From Auriscalpium vulgare (Eukaryota; Basidiomycota; Agaricomycetes; Russulales; Auriscalpiaceae): 64,000 bases of DNA. The stretch is from contig JAHBBC010000038.1 of assembly GCA_019915015.1 (NCBI GenBank), positions 231,255-295,254 of the forward strand. Direction: 5' to 3'. Under the pieces are notes generated by a model that was given only the letters and a program-made list of their open reading frames with translations, searched no databases and was not told the DNA's origin. The position numbers and the translations under genes were made by a program. Below are positions 1 through 11,016 of the stretch, piece by piece (the stretch's first letter is position 1; the number at the start of each line of letters is the position of its first letter).

Positions 1-670
1 CTGGCGACGGAACGGATCACCGGAACGGGCTAGATCGGGAGGGCTTAGCGACGTACGTAGAGACACTACTTAAGGAGCTGCGCGAGACGTAGCAACGGAA
101 TCAACTTGTGGGCGGCGTCAGCCACCCACACCCTTTACCTCACAGAAACTGTAGCCTGAGGTGCTACCAGCATCAGGAAGATAGGAGCCCCACCGCGAGG
201 GTACAGGAAGGACGGCAGACAGGAGGAAGGGTCACGACAACCCACGGCGGCAGCTTCGCAAACGATCGCGAAGCTCTAGGAGGCTAATGCAACGACGTGC
301 ATTACTAGGCAGACTTAGGAAGGCAGGACCCCACCGATGTGGGAACAGGTAGGCAGGCGGACAGGCAAGAGGGGGCGCGACGGCCCATAGGCGGACGCTT
401 CGCACACGGGTGCGAAGCACTCGGAGGCGGATCCCGTAGAGGGCATCCCCAGGCAGGTGAGTGTTTAGTTTGGTGTTTAGGCGGTAGGAGGTGGCCCCGC
501 ACGACCGCGGGAGGGCGCGAAGCGCGACAGCGACACGAACACCTTCCCACTCTGCAAGTCAAGTCACCTGGTCTGGATCGCGACGTATAGGAGGCAGTGT
601 TGGTGGTTGTTGTCCTGTGAGGCACTCGCCGCACGCCCCGCTAGGGTCCGTCCCGGGTGATAGCGTATCA
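1..670 (+). repeat. 5' LTR (first 127 bases missing)
   Basis: Matches 12,403-13,072, differing at about positions 172 (t/c) and 511 (c/t). It ends in tatca. The full LTR deduced from the 3' copy is 797 bp, TGATA...TATCA, so 127 bases lie before the window. Two substitutions in 670 bp point to a recent insertion. Confidence 0.95.
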
Positions 671-673
671 TTT

Positions 674-692
674 TGGAGCCCACCGCGAGGGG
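674..692 (+). other. Probable primer-binding site
   Basis: Three bases after the LTR end comes TGGAGCCCACCGCGAGG, the usual TGG start of a tRNA-primer complement. The priming tRNA was not identified. A near copy lies inside the LTR at about 184-203. Confidence 0.55.
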
Positions 693-760
693 TATGGTGA
701 TGACGATCGTGTTCGAGCTTTAAAATCAGCCTCGTAGACGGCACCCGGTCGCTGATCAAC

Positions 761-1744
761 ATGGCGCCGAAACCCAAGATAGCCCACCTCCCAACGCGAA
801 CACAGCCGCAGAGGACCACGAGGGCGGACGCTCGCAATACGTCGCGACAGGCGGCCATAGAGGCAGAAATCGAGGAACCACAAGACGAGCAGGGGGAAGT
901 CTCATCGCTATCAAGTCTGCCATCAGAAGAAGAGGATCCGCGTGGACCGACCCTCAGTAGGGAGATCCGACGCGCCGGAGAGGACCCTAGGTCCCTGATC
1001 ACAGGAGGGGATCGCGTCACGATCGAAGGACTAGGAGGTTTGCTTCTGAATTCTGATGGTGGCGATAGCGACCATCACACAGGGAATGATCCGGAGGGAG
1101 AATGCTCGAGGAACGGACGGGTCAGTCCGGGATGGGGACGGGCTGTTTCCTTACAAGATAGGACTTCGCAAAACGTCGCGGAACCTAGCAACAATCCCCA
1201 ACGAGCTCTATCAAGCAGCAAGAACCCTAGCAACCCAAAGTCACCAATACAGTCAGGAATGAACGCACAGCAACAAGGAACAGGAACGGGCGGAGGAGGC
1301 GGTGGAACAGGTGGCGGAGGAGGTGGCGGCGGTGGAGGCGGCGGCGGTGAAGGAGGGGGAGGCGGCGGACAACCGGTAATACCGCCTCAGCCCAACGTCG
1401 CGCCAGTCGCAATGCCTACCCGCGGGGACCGCAACGCACCGTCTTTCAATCAGAAAGCCCGCGAGTTACCGCGTTACTTCGACGAGCTGAACCATCTCTT
1501 TGCCCGGGCTCAACTAGCGGATGATACGGCGAAGAAGGGCCACGCAGTGCGTTACCTAGACGTCGCGACAGCTGAGGAGTGGGAAGCGAGGCCGGAGTTT
1601 AAGGATCCCACCAAGACCTACCAAGACTTTCAGGACGACGCCATTGTTAAACTATACCCGGGAGCCGATGAGGACCGCAAGTATACCATCGCGGACATGG
1701 ACGCGCTCGTAGGCATTCTTCGCGATCACCGACTTCCTGGTTAA
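761..1744 (+). pseudogene. Retrotransposon gag, N-terminal part, ending in a frameshift
   Basis: This is a 327-codon ORF starting 91 bases after the LTR. The first half is charged and disordered, with a glycine tract at about 1,280-1,370. From about residue 225 it has the helical capsid-like stretch typical of basidiomycete Ty3/gypsy gag (asparagine/proline start, YFDELN, YPGADED). The frame runs into a stop at 1,742-1,744. The expected continuation (FAITDFLVKKSRIS) is in another frame that opens at 1,713, so a small deletion near 1,710 has shifted the frame. This copy probably cannot make full-length gag unless a ribosomal frameshift corrects it. Confidence 0.8.
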
Positions 1745-3203
1745 GAAAAGCAGGATCTCGACCCGTGAGCGCGATATCGCGTTCCTTCGCGCTTTCCAGG
1801 ACAGCCTCATGAACCGGGTGGCGACGAGACTGCAGATCAAATTGCCGGACCACAATAAAGAAACACCGTACCCCATGGCCGACGTACTAGAGGCAGGAGA
1901 GTACGAGCTGAGGGGCACTCCCTCAATCGTACCAGCGGTCAGCGCAGGTCCGGCAGTGGCGGTCGCAACGATGGAGCCTGTAATCAAAATAGAACAGTTT
2001 CAAGAAGCAATCAAAGCCGCGGTCGCCGAACAGTTCGCGTGGATGCTCGTCAACCAGGGGAACAACGGAGGTCAGAGGGGTTATGGGGGTGCCTCGGGAA
2101 CTCAACAGCCGCGCGCCACGCAAGGAAATCAAGGCGGACAGGGGGGAACATCAGGATGCCTTTTCTGCGGCCAAACGGCGCACTTCGTCAGGGAATGTAT
2201 GGTGGTCCAGGACTACATCGCGACGGGTCGCGTATCAAGGGACCACAACAACCGGGTTGTTCTGAAGGGTGGGGGACTCATCCCGCTAGGAGAAGGCCCG
2301 CTGAAGCAGCGGATGGATGCGTACTACGCCGGGAATCAACACAGGCAGTCAGAAGCCATGATGCTGACGACGATGGACTACGAGCCGGTGCCGGCCAAAG
2401 TGCAGACAGTCGCCGGCCTAATCCAACTGACGCCGCAATTGACCGACGAAGACAGAATGACGGAACTCCAGCAGGAGATGGCAGTACTCCTGATGGCCCG
2501 AGCGGAAAGGCAAGCTCAGAAGGAACGCCGGCAGGCCGCACTGGACGCGGGCAAGTTTCACCAGGCAATAGGGCTGCTACCTGGCGAGCGCGAAAGATCG
2601 CGACGAGTCCCAGAGGTGGTCATCCCGAAGAGGAAGCCGTTTACACAAGCCAAGAAGCAGGTTTCCTTTGAGCCGGAGGCAGTCGACCGACCAGGGGAGA
2701 CAGGGGATAGCGCCGACAAACAAAGGCGGGCCGACGAAGACACCACAGCGGGTGAGGAGCCGTCAACACCTCCGATCCATCCTTTCGCGAAGGTGCCCGA
2801 CGCGACGTACATTGGGCCGGCGAGTTACCAACGAAGCGCGGGGCAGCACAAGGCGGACCCAGCATACAATAAGGTCGCCCCGGTCCGCGACCCCGTAATA
2901 GCAAACAAGTTTTATGAGAGGGCCATGAATGCGGAGGTCACCTTGACACAGAGGGAGCTCATGTCCATTGCCCCGGAAGTGCGCGCTCAAGTTCGCAACG
3001 TGGTGACCCCTAAGCGGGTCCCAAACGAGGCAAGAGTACCAGTAGTCCAGGCGATGGTGGAAAGCGAACCGGAGCTCTTTCTGTTCGACTTTGACCAGGA
3101 CGAAGGGGCAGGAGAGGAAGAGAAGGTGGTGAGGGGCTTCGCGGACCATATGCCCAAATCCTTTCTGCAAGCCCTGGGACACCAGCCAACGGAGTTGCCC
3201 TAG
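1713..3203 (+). pseudogene. Retrotransposon gag, C-terminal part with CCHC zinc knuckle
   Basis: The frame opens at 1,713 and has its first ATG at 1,809 (464 codons). A CX2CX4HX4C knuckle (CLFCGQTAHFVREC) lies at about 2,158-2,205. The remainder is a charged linker with several basic stretches. It ends at a single TAG (3,201-3,203), after which the same frame stays open into the protease. The knuckle is the nucleic-acid-binding part of nucleocapsid. It is separated from the upstream gag ORF by a frameshift. Confidence 0.8.
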
Positions 3204-3758
3204 GGGACGCGTGTAGGAGAGGTCATTGTGGAGGTTCTGATGGGAGATCTGGGAGAAGAGGGAGACAGGGAACCAGACCCTGAGCCGTTGGAAGTCGCCA
3301 AAGAATCGCTGGCCCTCCGTTCGATTTTGCCACTAGTCGACAACCAAGCGCATATCGAGGCAGTCGTGGATCCCGGGTCGCTGATCATTTCCATGTCCGA
3401 GGACGTATGCCATTACCTCGGGCTGCATTACGATCCGAACGTCCGCCTGGATATGATATCGGCCAACAAAAGTTGCGATAGGTCGCTAGGCCTGGCTAGA
3501 AACGTCCCGATGAAGATTGGGGGTATAACGCTGTACGTACAGGTGCATATCATCCGAAACCCGGCGTACGACATGCTCCTGGGGAGGCCCTTTGACGTCC
3601 TCACGGGAAGTACCGTGCAAAACTTTGCGGACGAGAGGCAGACGATCACGATCACGGATCCGAACACTGGAGTCATGGCGTCGATCCCCACTATTCCACG
3701 CGGCCGCAAGCGCATCTCGCGAACCCAGAAGCAGGGGGTGGAGGGTTTTCGCGACTAG
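3204..3758 (+). CDS. Retropepsin-like aspartic protease domain
   Basis: This is the same frame as the preceding gag part, reopened after one TAG. The active-site loop is DPGS at about 3,369, followed by the flap region and the hydrophobic-hydrophobic-GRPFD signature near 3,580, the standard layout of retroviral-type proteases. Proline replaces the usual Ser/Thr of DSG/DTG; as far as I recall this occurs in related basidiomycete elements. It would process the gag-pol polyprotein. No ATG is needed if it is made by readthrough; the first internal starts are GTG 3,228 and ATG 3,240. The frame stops at 3,756. Confidence 0.75.
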   Translation, partial: GTRVGEVIVEVLMGDLGEEGDREPDPEPLEVAKESLALRSILPLVDNQAHIEAVVDPGSLIISMSEDVCHYLGLHYDPNVRLDMISANKSCDRSLGLARNVPMKIGGITLYVQVHIIRNPAYDMLLGRPFDVLTGSTVQNFADERQTITITDPNTGVMASIPTIPRGRKRISRTQKQGVEGFRD

Positions 3759-3831
3759 AGGATTTGTTGGAGGACCAGGAGGAGGTAGGGCTGGTCGTGG
3801 GGTTCGAGCCTGATAAGCCTGATACTTTTAG

Positions 3832-4999
3832 AATGGAATCCCTGTGTGCGACCTACCGGAGGAATACGCGGGAGTGTTCGCGAAGCGAGCGGAAGAAGGA
3901 GAGGAGGAGGAGGAGGAGGAACGAGCAAGAGCAGGGACGTTTATTTGGACGACGGCAGACTGGGGAGACAGCGAGAGTGGGAGAGAAAGAGAGGAGGAAA
4001 CGGACCGAGGTGAGCTACAGCCGACCGCGATGCAGCGCGAAGTCTTTGCGGCCACGAAGAAGCGTTACAAGCCAGCACACCTCAAGGTGAAGCCCATTCG
4101 TACGGACCTGCCGGAGCACTTCCGGATCCTCAGAGAGATCAGAGGGGACCCCCTGGCGGATATGCCGCCGCTCCCAGAGAAGCCACCGGACTTCGTACCC
4201 ACGGGAAGGTACACCACGGAGCGTCGCGAACAATTTGACCGAGTCCACAACGGAGACTTCCTATGGCCGGAAGAAAGGAAGCTCATGCATGCGTTTATGT
4301 GCGCACAAAACGAAGCATTTGCCTGGGACGACTCGGAGCAGGGGCACTTCCGAGAAGACTTCTTCCCCCCCGTCACAATACCAGTAGTTCCGCATCGGCC
4401 GTGGGTTCAGCGAAATATTCCGATTCCGCCGGGGATATACGACAAGGTCATGGCGCTCATCAAGACCAAGATCGCCGCGGGCGTCTACGAGGACTCAAAC
4501 TCGTTGTACCGCTCTAGGTGGTTCTGTGTGGTTAAGAAGGACGGGACCAGCCTCCGTATAGTCCATAGCCTGGAACCCCTGAATGCGGTGACCATCGCGC
4601 ACTCAGGAGTACCCCCCTTCCCAGATCATTTGGCAGAGCAGTTTGCGGGGCGGCCGTGCGGGGGAATTCTGGACCTCTACGTGGGCTATGACGAAAGGAG
4701 ACTAGATGAAGCCTCAAGGGACCTCACGACTTTCCAGATGCCGTACGGCGCAAAACGGCTGGTGACCCTGCCTATGGGGTGGACGAATTCCGTCCCGATC
4801 TTCCACGACAACGTGACCTTTATTCTCCAACCGGAAATCCCACATATTACGGTGCCTTTTATAGACGACGTTCCCCTGAAGGGGCCGGACTCGGACTACA
4901 GGACGGAAGGCGGAGGATACGAAACGATCCCCGGCAACAACGGCCTAAGGCGGTTCGTATGGGAACACTTTAACAACGTTAACAGGGTAGTCCAACGAA
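3832..4999 (+). pseudogene. Reverse transcriptase, N-terminal two-thirds, interrupted by an insertion
   Basis: The frame differs from that of the protease and opens at 3,832. An acidic, Glu-rich spacer is followed by the connector (KKRYKP, DLPEHFRI) and the polymerase fingers and palm: a VVKKDG motif, LRIVHSLEPLN, LDLYVGYDE, LPMGWTNS and the catalytic FIDD at about 4,858-4,870. Homology stops abruptly after FVWEHFNNVNRVVQR at about 4,999. The sequence then turns into unrelated repeats and resumes at about 7,894. The polymerase is therefore split by about 2.9 kb and should be inactive. Confidence 0.88.
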
Positions 5000-5244
5000 T
5001 TACGATTCCTTTGAATCGTTGCTTATGTCATCTACATCCAGCATTTTTTCGACCCATGCAACGACAGTCTGTGTCGCCTTTTTTGGAAATACACTCCCAC
5101 GCTATGTCTACTCGCACTTTCAATGCTCCCTCACGATTGCTCATAATGATCACATGAATTGTTGCAAATACAGTAATTACAAAACCATGTAATGCCTACA
5201 AATGATACATAAGAGTGATATTGTCGAGATTGACAGCATGAGTA

Positions 5245-5971
5245 CTGTACTTTTTCGACCATAAGTTCGTCACGCGTCCCCTTGGCCCCCGTCGTGAACT
5301 TCGGGCTCCTCGGGTCACGCACGCACGCAGTAGGAAGAACTTAAATACGTGACATATTGTACAGACTATGTAGAGTGTATGAATCGCTTCTAATGAGCCT
5401 CGTACGCTTCGTACCGTGTGTTTGCAGCATCCTTGAGTGCCTTGACAATGAAAGTGGAGGGAATTGGGATTTCCATGAGTGGGAGTAGCCCCGATGAAGG
5501 ATGAGTGTGACAGAAGACATGACTGCTCTCTGCAGAGACGAGATCGACAGTGGGAAGTGTCAAGCCAAGAAATTCAGTGATAGGCATCTCGGCGTCGGGA
5601 ATGAGACGCACATAGCGCTTCAGGGCTTTGAAGCTCGACAAGATGTCTTCAAACTCATGAAGAGGAGAAGGAGAGCCTGAGAGAGACATCGGAGACAGTG
5701 AAAGTGACGGAAAGTCGAGCTATAGCAGCGGAAAAGATCATGTCTTATAAGAGTACAGAGAACAATGCAGATAGAAAACGACAACCATGGTTGTTGACAG
5801 CCATGGTCGATTGTTGCAGCACGGCCAAGGCTGCACGCGCCGGCCATGGCTACACGCGCTCGGAACTCCGGTCACGCGTCCGGACCCAATTGGAACCGTG
5901 ACCCCGGCGAACTTCCAGATTGGTCACGGGTCACGCAAAATTCATTTGAACTTATGGTCGAAAAAGTACAG
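5245..5971. mobile_element. Tc1/mariner-like non-autonomous element with perfect 24-bp TIRs
   Basis: 5,245-5,268 (starting CTGTACTTTTTCGACC) is the exact reverse complement of 5,948-5,971. Both ends are flanked by TA (5,243-5,244 and 5,972-5,973). The same host sequence without the insertion is visible in repeat unit 2 near 7,535, which confirms the insertion point. TA duplication is the mark of the Tc1/mariner superfamily. The 727-bp element has no transposase. It carries a 99-codon minus-strand ORF (5,390-5,689) of unknown origin, possibly a captured fragment. Confidence 0.88.
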
Positions 5972-5984
5972 TAGTGTGAAGATG

Positions 5985-6035
5985 ATGACATCATTCCGGG
6001 TTTTAAATTGCATTTAAAACCCGGAATGATGTCAT
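5985..6035. repeat. Perfect palindrome, 23-bp arms, 5-bp loop
   Basis: Arms 5,985-6,007 and 6,013-6,035 (starting atgacatcattccgggtt) are exact reverse complements around ttgca. A less perfect copy lies at about 7,548-7,605 in repeat unit 2. It would form a strong hairpin in single-stranded DNA or RNA. Confidence 0.93.
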
Positions 6036-6107
6036 TGCTTAGTAATAGGCCTCGCACTCTGACTTTCCACACTCCCTTGCTTTTGCTCAGAATGATCACA
6101 TGAATTG

Positions 6108-7455
6108 CAGGATGTCAGTGCATTGGAAACTCCGGCGAAAGTTCCGGCGCGCATTCTTCCGGCGGAGTTCCGGCGTTGATTCGGCTTCTCGGCCGCCCGA
6201 TCCTGCCCTCGATACAGACCTCCCGCCTCCCATCCCGTCCCCCATCCCTGTCCCTCATCACCTGCACGCCGCCCGCCGCTCACGCTCCCGCCGCCCGCCG
6301 CCCATAAGTTAGTTCACGAGTGCTACACGTGGAACGCAGCGCAACGCGCGTTCAGCCTCTCTCAATACGCAAGAATGACCAGCGGGCGCCGTGCGGCTGA
6401 CATTGACCGCGGACCTCCCGCGCGATACCGTCAGACAGCTCGGGGTATGAGATTTGGAAGGGGGTTGGGGAGATATAATTATAGAGCGTCCACAGGTGCG
6501 CCATAACAAAGTGCGGCTGAGTGTGCTAGGCCCCAAAAGACAGTAGACAACGTCGTAGCTACGCGATATGGAGGTACATAGAATAAAGTAAAATGTACAG
6601 TAAATCAGGAGTACTGGCTTGATGGGCACGGAGCAAGGGAGGCGGCGCGGCCCGCGGACATCATCTGGGCCTGAGTGAGTGCGGCCTTCAACGCGGTGCT
6701 TTCTATTCGACGAGCGCACGACATTCAAGTTCCTCCCAACGGTGGTTCGCCTCGTCTGCAGACTCAACTAGGGCGGCGTAGAGGAGCTCGGAGTGCGTCT
6801 TGGAGGCGTTGACATGCCTACAAGGTGAGATGCGTCGTGAATGGGATACGCACTGGTCTCTGTGCTCGCGGAGGGTGCGAGTTCTGCGGCCGGGCCGGTA
6901 TTGGAGCAGAGGAGTGGTCGCGCGTGGCCCGTGGTGACCTCGTTGACGAGCACGGTCGCTGTGCGCAGTGAGTGGCACGCTGGCAATACGGAGGGTGACC
7001 GGCAGAGGGTGAGAAACAGATATAGAAGATGAGAAACAAGACGTACGGGGCACCATACAATCGACACATGCAGGCTTATAGGGTACGCCAGGGTACGCCA
7101 GGGAACGGCCTGCAGCTGCGGGCGTCTTGCGGCGGGAGTCAAGAGTGGCACGGTGGAGTTGCCAAGGGCAGAGAGTCAAGCAGGATCGGTGGGTGAACGG
7201 CGGGTGAACGGCGGGTGCATGAGCCACGGAAGGTACGCGCAACTTCGTTTGCGGTGGGACAGGCGACGACGTTCAACATGGGCATATTTAACAGGCGTAC
7301 TATTAGCTTGGGCGTAGCGACTAAGACAGACCTGACCAACAGCCTGGCCTGTGTAGGGCCGTCTAGACCGACCGATCGCCAGAATCAACGCCGGAACTCC
7401 GCCGGAATATTGCGCCGGAACTTTTCGCCGGAGTTTCCATATCCTGGATGCTCTC
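6108..7455. mobile_element. TIR element with about 60-bp inverted repeats, flanked by a 9-bp direct repeat
   Basis: 6,125-6,185 and the reverse complement of about 7,377-7,438 match at roughly 90 percent (starting GGAAACTCCGGCGAA). Each arm contains several ttccggcg motifs. The 9-mer catgaattg occurs at 6,099-6,107 and 7,456-7,464, consistent with a 9-bp target duplication. However, the outermost bases between these 9-mers and the TIRs are not complementary, so the exact ends are unsure. Long TIRs with a 9-bp duplication would suit a Mutator-like element. No transposase was recognised; minus-strand ORFs of 152 and 179 codons inside are not recognisable. Confidence 0.65.
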
Positions 7456-7893
7456 CATGAATTGTTGTAAATGCAGCATTCAGCAAACCTTGCAATGCTT
7501 ACAAGTGATGCAGAATAGTGATATTGTAGTGATTGCATAGTGTAAAGACAATGTCATCATTCCGGGCTTTAGATGCAATTTATAACCCGGAATGATGTCA
7601 TCACTCTTAGTAATAGGCCTGGCACATCTGCCTATACCAAAGTAGCCCGTAGCAGCCCGAGATATGTGCTTCGCCCACCGCTGTCCAGTGCATTGCAGGG
7701 CGAGCGGCCCAGTTGCATAGCAGTGTCACACAGTGCAGCAGGGGCTCTGCCCTGAATGCTCTAAGTAGTCATTATATTCATCCAATGTACCTGCAATAGA
7801 TATATGTAATATAAAAGAAATTCTAGAGAAATCTGAGTCCAACTGAGAGTGGAATCGTACCGCCGTGCTGCGCACCGGCCCACTCCCAGCAAG

Positions 7894-10329
7894 TGCGCTA
7901 CTGTCATGGCACGTTCTCAGGATGGAAATCACAGCTGATGGCAGACAAAGAAAAGGTCGCGAAGATTCGCAATTAGGGGGCCGTGCACGGACCTCTCAGA
8001 CGTACGGGCTTTCTTGGGGACAGTTGGAGTCCTGCGCATCTTTATCCGAAACTTTGCGCACCGAGCCCATGCCTGGACACACCTGACGAGAAAGGACGTC
8101 CCGTTCGAATGGGGACCCGAACAGTCGCGAGCTATGGAGGACCTCAAGGAGGCAGTCCTCGCATCGCCAGCGCTCCTACCAATTGATTACACGTCGGAGG
8201 CCCCCGTGATCCTAGCGGTAGACACCTCGTACATCGCGGTGGGTTTCCTATTGAGTCAGGCGGACCCCAACGTTCCCCAAGACAGGAAGAGACGCCGATA
8301 TTCTCGATTTGGTAGCATCGCGCTAAACGATTGCGAAGCGCGGTTCTCGCAGCCCAAGCTGGAGCTCTACGGTCTCTTTCGAGCCCTGCGGGCCCTTAAA
8401 GTCTACCTGATAGGGGTGAGGAACCTGACCATTGAGGTCGACGCCAGGTATATCAAAGGCATGCTGGAAAATCCTGACCTTGAGCCATTGGCCAGTATGA
8501 ACAGGTGGATTATAGGCATCCTGATGTTCCATTTTGAGTTAGTGCACGTGCTGGGACTCTTCCACGGGCCCGACGGCCTATCCAGGCGGCGCAGGCAACC
8601 AGGAGACGCTCCGGAACAGGAAGACGACTTCGAAGACTGGGTGGATGCGGCGTATGGTTTCGCACATATTATAAACATGGTAGTCCCGAAGACAGCGCAA
8701 GAGAGAGCCTCTCGACGGCAAGCTGGACTGACGTGGCCAGGAAGCATAGCAGACGAACATGGGGCTGGTTCAAGCCAGGACGCGATACGTCGCGAGGAGG
8801 CCCGGCGCTCCCACGATGAACCGGCCGACGTCTGGGCAACTACGGTCCAAATGCAACCCGCACCAGCACAGGACGCGACGTATCGCAATGTTCCCAGATC
8901 AGACAAGGCTCATGAAGCTGATGAGCGGCTGGAACTAGTCAGGGACTGGTTAGGGACCCTGGCGCGGCCAGCGGACTTGACCGACGAACAGTTCGCTCGT
9001 TTTGCTAGATACGCGATCCAGTTCTTCAGGGATGGGGACCGCCTTTTCAAAAGGCACCACCAAGGCAGGCACCAACTCGTGCTGGGAGGAGACCGACGTA
9101 TCGCGGTCCTCAAAGCAGCTCATGACGATGTCGGACACAAAGGCGTCTACGCAACGCGGATGATGCTGTTGGAGCGTTTCTGGTGGCCATACGTGGACGC
9201 AGACGTGGCCTGGTGGGTGAGAACGTGCCATATTTGCGAAACCCGACTAGTTCGCCACAGCCTGATACCGCCAACGGTGGCAACGCCGGCGAACCTTTTC
9301 GCAAAGATGTATGCAGACACCATGCATATGCCAGCAAGCGGCGGATTCAAATACATCGTGCAAGGACGCTGCTCCGTAACCCACTATCCAGAGTGGAGAA
9401 TGCTAAGGGCGGAGACGGCGGACGCCATCGCGAAATGGATTTTTGAAGACGTCTTGTGCCGGTGGGGCGCCCTGCGAGAAGTGGTCACAGACAACGGCGC
9501 ACCGTTTGTGTCGGCCTTGGAATCCCTGGCGCATAAGTATGGAGTCCGGCACATTCGAATATCGGGATATAATTCGCGAGCCAACGGAATAGTCGAGCGG
9601 TCTCACTGCGACGTACGTCAAGCGCTGTACAAGGCAGCCGATGGAAATGCTGCAAAATGGTCCTCGGTCGCGTACTCGGTATTCTGGTCGGACAGGATAA
9701 CGATCAGGCGGAGGATGGGCTGCTCGCCATACTTCGCGGTAACAGGAACGCAGCCGCTAATGCCGCTGGATATCATCGAGGCTTCATACTTGATGCCTCC
9801 GCCCGAGTCTCTACTGTCATCCACAGACCTCATAGCGCGCAGGGCAATTGCTCTACAAAAGAGGAAAGCGCAGTTAAGGACCATCCACGACAAAGTTTTT
9901 GAAGCGCGACGTATCGCGGCGGTAAAATTCGAGCGTGACCACGAAGCGACGATTCGCGACTACAATTTCAAGAGAGGCGACTTGGTCCTCCTACGGTTCA
10001 CGCGGTACGAGAAGTCATTAGATCGCAAAATGCATCCGCGCTACGATGGACCGCTCGTGGTAATTGGCCGACGGAAAGGGGGACCTTACGTGCTCGCGGA
10101 CCTTCACGGTGCGCTCTTCGACCGACCGGTCGCGGAGTTTTGCGTTCTGCCTTACTTCGCGCGAACAAACATTGCGCTGCCAGAGTTGCCGGAATTTCTG
10201 GACGTCCCGCAGTCAAGGGTGGACGAGCTCCTTCATGGAGATAGGCAGGATCACGACGCCATTCATGAAGAGGAAGCAGATGACCCCACCATGGAAGACG
10301 ATGACAAGGACAACGAGATCACCATCTAA
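7894..10329 (+). pseudogene. Reverse transcriptase C-terminus, RNase H and integrase
   Basis: Polymerase homology resumes at about 7,894 (HGTFSG). A TAG and a one-base frame change follow near 7,970, then an open frame of 771 codons from 8,014. It holds the end of the thumb (RAFLGTVGVLR), RNase H (AVDTSY near 8,220; the later D/E positions are visible) and a complete-looking integrase: HHCC finger (HDDVGHKG ... CHIC), catalytic YADTM, VTDNG and IVERSH at about 9,310, 9,490 and 9,590, and a GPY-like module. The integrase part looks intact even though the polymerase is split. It would insert the cDNA copy if supplied in an active polyprotein. Confidence 0.9.
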
Positions 10330-10370
10330 AAAGTACCGCCCAGCACTACGGCGACTGAGGACAGTCGATA

Positions 10371-10388
10371 TTTCAGTTGGGGGGAGGA
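10371..10388 (+). other. Internal polypurine-tract copy
   Basis: tttcagttggggggag at 10,371-10,386 is identical to 12,257-12,272 just before the 3' LTR. It lies 41 bases after the pol stop and marks the left edge of the antisense-ORF module. Confidence 0.75.
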
Positions 10389-11016
10389 TTAGACGGAGTT
10401 TCGCGTGAAGGGAAGTACGGAAGGGGGACAAGACGACGTGGTAAACCGAGTTCGCGAACCCTAGCGAAGCTCAAAGCGGACGGACGCCGACAGACGCAAT
10501 AAGTTTAGGACAAGGCGGGTCTTGGGTCAAATCGGAGGGAGCGCGCGCAAGTGTGAATCAAGCAAGCGACTTTATTTGGGAGATAGCAGGACAGCAAGAC
10601 GCGGGAACACCCGACCAGGACGCGGCGCACGTCCCTACCTCGAGGCACTAAGACCCGCTGCTGTTGAAGCAGTGGGCACCTCCTTTTGAAGAAAGCTCGC
10701 GATCGGCTAAGCGACAGGCTCGGGGGCAGCGGGACCAGCCGCCGCAGTGGCCGGAGGCGTGCCGACATCCTGGAAGGAGGGGGCGGCGGCGGTGGGCGAG
10801 GCAGAGCCAGGGGCATGGTCCGGCGCGGGGGGCGCAATAGCGGCGAGTGACGCAAAGGGAGCGGCAGGAGCAACCGGAGGTGCCGGGAAAGGAAGAGAGA
10901 GACGGAGAGGTTGAGGCGCAACGCGTCGCGTTAAGACGGAGGGTCGCGCCAGCGTGTGGGTTTTGCTTCCGACAGGGAAGTGTGGCCGGCCCAGCGGGCC
11001 GCAACGGATACAGCGC

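Larger units (their letters stand above)
5000..7893. mobile_element. Composite insertion in reverse transcriptase: two palindromic repeat units with nested TIR elements
   Basis: Homology to reverse transcriptase is absent between these points. The insert holds two tandem copies of one repeat unit, roughly 5,110-6,056 and 6,057-7,616. Both contain tgatcacatgaattg-like DNA, a tgatattg segment, a palindrome ending in ccggaatgatgtcat, and ttagtaataggcct. Unit 1 is interrupted by a TA-flanked element, unit 2 by a different TIR element. Its outer ends lack a convincing target duplication, so how the whole block entered is unknown. Bases 7,617-7,893 are unassigned. Confidence 0.7.

Noticed and set aside
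4999..7894. Target-site duplication for the whole insertion in reverse transcriptase
   Set aside because: The flanks (caacgaat and aagtgcgc) share no convincing repeat, so no superfamily can be assigned to the outer block.
10505..10921. 138-codon minus ORF rich in Leu/Pro/Arg
   Set aside because: It overlaps another open minus frame that better continues the antisense gene; low-complexity composition only.
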